5,653 nt of DNA, taken from positions 1 to 5,653 of the forward strand of contig JAMPXR010000189.1 in NCBI GenBank assembly GCA_023701085.1, given 5' to 3'. The notes under the pieces were generated by a model. That model was not told where the DNA came from, searched no databases, and was given only the letters and a program-made list of their open reading frames with translations. Position numbers and translations under genes: made by a program. Below, piece by piece: positions 1 through 5,653 of the stretch. Numbering within the stretch: the stretch's first letter is position 1; every line of letters starts with the position of its first letter. This DNA is from Ramlibacter sp. GTDB lineage: Bacteria > Pseudomonadota > Gammaproteobacteria > Burkholderiales > Burkholderiaceae_C.

Positions 1-2301
<2,301 letters not shown>

Positions 2302-2320
2302 GGATGAACTCCGTTCATCC
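2302..2320 (-). promoter_or_regulatory. Perfect 8-3-8 inverted repeat in the clpB leader, enclosing the SD
   Basis: In the clpB sense direction GGATGAAC (2320-2313), GGA (2312-2310) and GTTCATCC (2309-2302) form a perfect 8-bp stem with a 3-nt loop, ending at the base before the ATG. The Shine-Dalgarno GGAG (2312-2309) is the loop plus the first base of the 3' arm, 7 nt from the ATG. A second purine-rich stretch, GGAGGG, lies at 2324-2319. The arrangement fits either an RNA hairpin that hides the ribosome-binding site (thermometer-like) or a DNA operator overlapping the transcription start. The repeat itself is directly visible; its function is inferred. Confidence 0.6.
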
Positions 2321-2345
2321 CTCCAGCTTAGGCTTGCCCACGGCA

Positions 2346-2352
2346 TTTCAAG
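2346..2352 (-). promoter_or_regulatory. Sigma32-like -35 element of clpB
   Basis: On the minus strand this reads CTTGAAA, an exact match to the RpoH (sigma32) -35 consensus, and is preceded by CC. Thirteen bases further, at 2325-2332, the strand reads CCTAAGCT, which agrees with the CCCCATNT -10 consensus at only about half of its positions. The predicted transcription start is near 2317-2320, giving a leader of only about 17-20 nt. ClpB genes are classically RpoH-controlled in proteobacteria, which supports the call. The weak -10 is the main uncertainty. Confidence 0.6.
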
Positions 2353-2414
2353 GGTCAATTCGCCATTCCGGGCGCGCTGCCACGGACGACCGGCACCGCG
2401 GCCGGCCCAGGGAG

Positions 2415-3713
2415 TCAGGACTCGCGCTTCTTGTTCTTCTCGACCGGCCGCGGATCGTCACCGCATGAGCCCGGCAGCTCGTCGCCGCACGAGCCCGGAT
2501 CGAGTGAAAATCCCGCGACCCGCTTGTAGTCATCCGACAGGCGGCGCAGCTGGTCCTGGCTGATCAGGTCGTCGATGTGGCGGAAGCGTTGGCCTGCGCT
2601 GAGCTCTTCCACCTTGCTGAGGATGAAGTCGGGCGGCGCCCGGCGGTTCTGCTGGACGATGCGGGCGGTGAGCGGCAGGCGAAGGGCCTCGTAGGCGGAC
2701 AGCGCCGCCGGGACATCCACCGCGGCGGCCAACTGCTGAGCCAGCACCCTGCCATCGATGATCGCCTGGGCCGCGCCGTTCGAGCCGCGCGGGTACATGG
2801 GATGCGCCGCGTCTCCCAACAGCGTCACGCGCCCGAAAGTCCAGCGCGCCACCGGGTCGCGGTCCACCATCGGATACTCGAAGATGTGCTGGGCGTTGCG
2901 GATCAGCGCTGGCGCATCGAGCCAGTCGAAACGCCAGTCTTTGAAAAGGGGTAGCACGTCCCGCAAGCGGCCGGGCTGGTTCCAGCCGTGCATGGCCGCG
3001 TCTTCGCGCCGGATTTCGGCGACCCAATTGATCAGCTGGCGGCCCAGGCCGTCCGCGTTGTCGGCGATGGGGTACACGACCATCTTGCCGGTCTCCAGGG
3101 AGCCGATTCGCACGTAGCTCTTGCCGCTGAGGATGGGGGCATGCAGCGTCACGCCGCGCCAGGTGTTGATGCCGGCGAACGCCAGCTTTTCGTCCGGATA
3201 GAACTGCCTGCGCACGGCCGAGTTGATGCCGTCGCAGGCCACCACCACATCGGCCCGCACGGGCGGCATCGCCGCGCCGTCAGCGCCCGTGAAACGCAGG
3301 ATCGCACCGCCGGCGTCCTGCTCGACACGCGCGCAGCGGTGGCCGAGGTGGACGCGGTCCGCGCCGATTCTGTCCCGAACGGCTTCGTACAGCACGCGGT
3401 GCAGCTTGCCGCGATGGATGCCGACCTCGGGACATGGATAGCCCGCATGCCGCCCGCGCGGCTCCCAGTAGATGAACTGTCCGTACCGGTTGTAGAAGAC
3501 GCTCTCGAAGTTCTCGATGCCGGCCGCCTCCAGTTCGGGCTGCAAGCCAAGTTCCGCGAGCTCGTGCATGGCATGCGGCAGCAAGGTGATGCCCACGCCC
3601 AGTTCCCGCACGGCGGGCACGGCTTCATAAACATCGCAGAGCAGGCCCTGCCGGTGCAGCGACAGTGCGAGGGCCAGGCCCCCGATTCCGCCGCCGACGA
3701 TCGCGATCTTCAT
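2415..3713 (-). CDS. PhzS-like FAD-dependent monooxygenase (flavin-dependent oxidoreductase)
   Basis: Predicted cytoplasmic class A flavoprotein monooxygenase of 432 residues, which would use FAD, NAD(P)H and O2 to hydroxylate an aromatic-type substrate. The N-terminal Rossmann motif GGGIGG (7-12) is followed by the acidic residue E30 that usually binds the FAD ribose. The DG motif is [11 protein letters not shown] (D161-G162) and the GD motif is [20 protein letters not shown] (G300-D301). The segments TWRGVT, LINWV and [12 protein letters not shown] resemble the phenazine hydroxylase PhzS subfamily more than salicylate or p-hydroxybenzoate hydroxylases; this is from memory of the family. The ATG at 3713 is chosen because the FAD motif starts there. 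The frame stays open upstream to 3953, but that extension overlaps the binding-protein gene and is not family-like. An SD-like AAGGGG/AGG precedes the start. The gap to the upstream tctC-like gene is 17 bp, suggesting co-transcription. The tail carries an octapeptide duplication and ends in a basic stretch. Substrate unknown. Confidence 0.9.
   Translation of the reverse strand: MKIAIVGGGIGGLALALSLHRQGLLCDVYEAVPAVRELGVGITLLPHAMHELAELGLQPELEAAGIENFESVFYNRYGQFIYWEPRGRHAGYPCPEVGIHRGKLHRVLYEAVRDRIGADRVHLGHRCARVEQDAGGAILRFTGADGAAMPPVRADVVVACDGINSAVRRQFYPDEKLAFAGINTWRGVTLHAPILSGKSYVRIGSLETGKMVVYPIADNADGLGRQLINWVAEIRREDAAMHGWNQPGRLRDVLPLFKDWRFDWLDAPALIRNAQHIFEYPMVDRDPVARWTFGRVTLLGDAAHPMYPRGSNGAAQAIIDGRVLAQQLAAAVDVPAALSAYEALRLPLTARIVQQNRRAPPDFILSKVEELSAGQRFRHIDDLISQDQLRRLSDDYKRVAGFSLDPGSCGDELPGSCGDDPRPVEKNKKRES
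2456..2503 (-). repeat. 24-bp tandem duplication inside the monooxygenase C-terminus
   Basis: Two adjacent 24-bp units (2456-2479 and 2480-2503) share a 19-bp core differing at only two positions. They encode consecutive octapeptides PGSCGDEL (residues 406-413) and PGSCGDDP (414-421), each with one cysteine. The unit length is a multiple of three, so the frame is kept. The repeat lies after the conserved FAD and substrate domains, so the tail is probably tolerant of length change. Confidence 0.8.
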
Positions 3714-3730
3714 CGAACTGCCTGTCCCCT

Positions 3731-4720
3731 TCAGTCGGCCCGGATGTTTTGCGCCTTGATCAGCTGGGCCCAGCGTTCCGCATCCTGCTCCACCAGCCGG
3801 CGAAATTCTTCCGGCGTGCCGCTGGCCGGGTCCATTCCCTGGGTCGCGAACGCCGTATGGATTTCCGGCGCGGCGATGATGTCGTTGAGCTCGCGGTTCA
3901 AGCGCGCCACGACATCGGGCGGCGTGCCTGGAGGCGCGAAGATCCCGTACCACATCCCCACGGCGACCTCGCCAGCCTGCGCCTCGCCGAGGGTGGGCAG
4001 CTCGGGCAGCAAGGGGTGGCGCTTCTCGCTGCCGATCCCCAACGCCGCCAGCTTGCCGAGCTTCACGTGCTGCAGCGCCACGTGGATCGGCAGGAAGGCG
4101 ACGTCGACTTGTCCGCCCAACAGGTCGGTCACCGCGGGCGCGGTCCCGCGGTAAGGAATATGGGTGATGAAAACGCCGGTCTTGGCCTTGAACAGTTCCA
4201 TCGCCAGATGGTGCGGCGTCCCGACGCCGGGGCTGGCGTAATTCAGGCTGCCCGGACGCCGCTTGGCGGCGGCGATCAGGTCCGCCGGTGTCCTGAAGCC
4301 GGTGCGCGGGGTGGCGACCAGCAGCAGCTGCCCCCAGCTGGTCAGCGCGACCGGGACCAGGTCCTTGACCGGATCGAAGGGCAGCTGCGGATACAGGCTG
4401 CGGTTCATGACGACGGTGTTGACGCTGACCAGCAGCGTCGAGCCGTTGGGTGGCGAGCGCACGACAGCCTCGGTGCCTATGTTGCCGGAGGCTCCGGCAC
4501 GGTTTTCCACCACGACGGGACGCCCCAGCCGTTCGCCCAGCTTCGGGCCCACGCTGCGCGCGATCAGATCGATGCCGGTCCCGGGCGTGAAAGGAACGAT
4601 CAGGCGCAGCGGCCCGCCTTGCGCCGGCGCGGCGGAAACAGACGGCTGTGCGTACGCGCCGAAGGCCGCCAGGGCGGCGAGCAGCAGAGCGGTGGCCGTG
4701 CGCCAGGATGCAGCAACCAT
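3731..4720 (-). CDS. TctC/Bug-family tripartite tricarboxylate transporter periplasmic binding protein
   Basis: Predicted exported solute-binding protein of 329 residues, the usual size for the Bug (TctC) family, which captures carboxylates and other small organic ligands in the periplasm. Residues 1-24 form a signal peptide: basic R7, hydrophobic ALLLAALAAFGA, and likely cleavage after AYA before Q25. Family hallmarks are PFTPGTGIDLIARSVG (ligand loop with the conserved Asp), VVENRAGASGNIGTEAV, NYASPGVGTPHHLAMELF and HIPYRGTAPAVTDLLGGQVD. The ATG at 4720 is preceded by GAAGG at 8-nt spacing and starts the signal peptide. A GTG 36 codons further upstream would overlap the divergent regulator and hide the signal peptide, so I rejected it. 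No TctA or TctB membrane subunits are in the window, which is common for the many orphan Bug proteins of Bordetella-like bacteria. It lies directly upstream of the monooxygenase gene, so its ligand may be that enzyme's substrate or a precursor (inference). Confidence 0.95.
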   Translation of the reverse strand: MVAASWRTATALLLAALAAFGAYAQPSVSAAPAQGGPLRLIVPFTPGTGIDLIARSVGPKLGERLGRPVVVENRAGASGNIGTEAVVRSPPNGSTLLVSVNTVVMNRSLYPQLPFDPVKDLVPVALTSWGQLLLVATPRTGFRTPADLIAAAKRRPGSLNYASPGVGTPHHLAMELFKAKTGVFITHIPYRGTAPAVTDLLGGQVDVAFLPIHVALQHVKLGKLAALGIGSEKRHPLLPELPTLGEAQAGEVAVGMWYGIFAPPGTPPDVVARLNRELNDIIAAPEIHTAFATQGMDPASGTPEEFRRLVEQDAERWAQLIKAQNIRAD

Positions 4721-4750
4721 GTTTTTCGCCTTCGCGTAAAGAGGCCCACT

Positions 4751-4778
4751 ATTATCCGAACCGCGCCCCGAGGCACAA
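4751..4778 (-). promoter_or_regulatory. Candidate sigma70-type promoter for the tctC-like/monooxygenase operon
   Basis: On the minus strand GATAAT (4756-4751) matches the -10 consensus at five of six positions. TTGTGC (4778-4773), 16 bp upstream, supplies a weak -35 that keeps only the TTG. Transcription would start around 4743-4745, about 25 nt before the tctC-like ATG. On the other strand TATTAT (4750-4755) overlaps the same bases and could be a -10 for the MarR gene, though no convincing -35 was found for it. The whole divergent gap is only 88 bp, so a regulator bound here would affect both directions. Confidence 0.4.
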
Positions 4779-4808
4779 TCCACGCATTCCCTGAACCGCG
4801 CCGTCGCC

Positions 4809-5354
4809 GTGACCGTCCCTGCTTCCACACTGGCCCGCCTGACGCGGCTGTATATGCGTCCCGGTTTCCTGCTGCGGCGCGCCCACCAGATCTCCGCCGC
4901 CGTGTTCGAGGACGAGTGCCGGGATCTGGCCTTGACGCCGGCTCAGTTTGGCGCGCTGACGGTGCTGCAGGCGCATCCGGGCCTGGGCCAGTCGACGCTG
5001 GCGCGCGCCCTGGGCTACGACAAGGTGACGGTGCTGCGCGTGTTGCGCGGGCTCGAGACCCGCGGTCTCGTGACACGCGTGGCGGCGGCCGCCAACAAGC
5101 GCAACCTGTCGGTGACGCTCACGGCACACGGCGCCGCGCTGCTGGCGCACGCGCAAAAGCCCGCCGAAACGGCCTACAGGCGCGTGCTGGAGCCGCTGGA
5201 CAAGGCCCAGCAGACGCAGTTGCTGGCGCTGCTGCGGTTGCTGACCGGCGGACTGGAAGGCCGCGCGCGCGCCGCATTCGTGCCGCCGGTGCCTCCCGAG
5301 GATCGGGCACCGGAGCGTGGCCGCAGTCCGAGAACCGTGAAGAAGGCGCTCTGA
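4809..5354 (+). CDS. MarR-family transcriptional regulator
   Basis: Predicted dimeric winged-helix DNA-binding protein of 181 residues. MarR proteins usually repress neighbouring genes and are released by small, often aromatic, ligands. The N-terminal dimerisation helix includes RPGFLLRRAHQISAAVFEDE (17-36). The HTH region follows from LTPAQFGALTVLQ (42-54), and the recognition helix lies about residues 69-83 (GYDKVTVLRVLRGLETRG region). The wing contains NKRNLSVTLTAHG (96-108), where the common D-R-R of the family is replaced by N-K-R. A C-terminal dimerisation helix precedes a Pro/Arg-rich tail (158-181). The GTG at 4809 has no clear SD; the ATG at 4854 (residue 16) is an alternative start and also lacks one. 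The gene is divergent from the tctC-like gene across 88 bp, so control of that operon and of itself is the natural inference. It is not assigned to a named regulator. Confidence 0.93.
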   Translation: MTVPASTLARLTRLYMRPGFLLRRAHQISAAVFEDECRDLALTPAQFGALTVLQAHPGLGQSTLARALGYDKVTVLRVLRGLETRGLVTRVAAAANKRNLSVTLTAHGAALLAHAQKPAETAYRRVLEPLDKAQQTQLLALLRLLTGGLEGRARAAFVPPVPPEDRAPERGRSPRTVKKAL

Positions 5355-5400
5355 CGGAGCCTTGCCCCCGTCCGAAACTTCCAGCTGCCGTTCGGCGCCG

Positions 5401-5653
5401 TCAGGCGTTGCTGCGCGCGATGCCCCAGCGCGCGAGCGCGGCATCGTCGCTGACGCGCGCATCGACCCAGCGGGCGCCCTCGAGCGTGCGCTCCTTCTTC
5501 CAGAACGGCGCCTGGGTTTTGAGGTAGTCCATCAGGAATTCGCAGGCCTTGAAGCTTTCCCCGCGATGGGCCGATGTCACCGCCACCATGACAATCTGGT
5601 CCAGCGGATGCAGCAGGCCGACCCGGTGGATCACGCGCGCGGCGTAGATGTCG
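5401..5653 (-). CDS. moaE: Molybdopterin synthase catalytic (large) subunit MoaE, 5' part outside the window
   Basis: C-terminal 83 residues of MoaE, which with MoaD inserts the dithiolene sulfurs into precursor Z (cyclic pyranopterin monophosphate) during molybdenum cofactor synthesis in the cytoplasm. The frame is open to the right edge. MoaE is usually about 150 residues, so roughly the N-terminal half is missing. Diagnostic segments are VIHRVG, TSAHRGESF, MDYLKTQAPFWKKE and ARWVDAR. The SAHR histidine/arginine and the lysines in YLKT and FWK match positions known to be important for catalysis in E. coli MoaE. The GTG at 5634 is internal: conserved coding sequence (DIYAARVIHRVG) continues upstream of it. 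The stop lies 46 bp from the convergent MarR stop. Moco synthesis has no evident functional link to the MarR-tctC-monooxygenase cassette. Confidence 0.96.
   Translation of the reverse strand, partial: DIYAARVIHRVGLLHPLDQIVMVAVTSAHRGESFKACEFLMDYLKTQAPFWKKERTLEGARWVDARVSDDAALARWGIARSNA

Noticed and set aside
2390..2405. CCGGC/GCCGG inverted repeat (6-nt loop) just downstream of the monooxygenase stop as a terminator.
   Set aside because: The stem is only 5 bp in very GC-rich DNA and there is no following T-run, so an intrinsic terminator cannot be claimed.
3714..3953. N-terminal extension of the monooxygenase reading frame by 80 codons.
   Set aside because: It overlaps the end of the tctC-like gene, looks non-family, and the FAD-binding motif begins right at the internal ATG at 3713.
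4721..4828. Longer 5' start for the tctC-like gene (36 extra codons).
   Set aside because: It would bury a good signal peptide, overlap the MarR gene and contain the probable promoter; the ATG at 4720 has a well-placed SD.
3665..5527. A 620-codon plus-strand open frame spanning the antisense of the tctC-like gene and then the MarR region in another frame.
   Set aside because: The two strongly supported genes underneath it account for this stretch, and the translation is Arg/Gly/Ala-rich with no domain.
5401..5634. A complete 77-residue small protein starting at GTG 5634.
   Set aside because: The sequence is the C-terminal half of MoaE and conserved coding continues upstream to the window edge.

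Overview
The window is a GC-rich bacterial chromosomal segment with five protein-coding genes and no RNA genes, mobile elements or CRISPR arrays that I can see. The codon use, an orphan TctC/Bug-type periplasmic binding protein and the style of the MarR regulator suggest a betaproteobacterium, probably Burkholderiales/Alcaligenaceae (Bordetella/Achromobacter-like). That placement is inference from the family pattern, not a database match.

Layout, left to right. (1) Positions 1-2301, minus strand: most of clpB, the Hsp100 disaggregase. It runs off the left edge, and about 90-100 C-terminal residues are missing. (2) Positions 2302-2414: the clpB promoter/leader, with a sigma32-like -35 element and a perfect 8-3-8 inverted repeat directly before the ATG that holds the Shine-Dalgarno sequence. 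(3) Positions 2415-3713, minus: a PhzS-like FAD-dependent monooxygenase with a duplicated cysteine-containing octapeptide in its tail. (4) Positions 3731-4720, minus: a TctC/Bug-family periplasmic solute-binding protein, 17 bp upstream of the monooxygenase and probably in the same operon. (5) Positions 4721-4808: a short divergent regulatory region. (6) Positions 4809-5354, plus: a MarR-family regulator. (7) Positions 5401-5653, minus: the C-terminal half of moaE (molybdopterin synthase large subunit), cut by the right edge.

Two housekeeping genes (moaE, clpB) flank what looks like a small accessory cassette: a MarR regulator divergent from a binding-protein/flavin-monooxygenase pair. A reasonable reading is a regulator controlling capture and oxidation of a small, probably aromatic, acid. 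The substrate cannot be read from the sequence. No ring-cleavage enzyme and no TctA/TctB membrane subunits are present here.

The most interesting non-coding signal is the clpB 5' region. The SD-sequestering hairpin next to a heat-shock-type promoter could be an RNA thermometer or a DNA operator.
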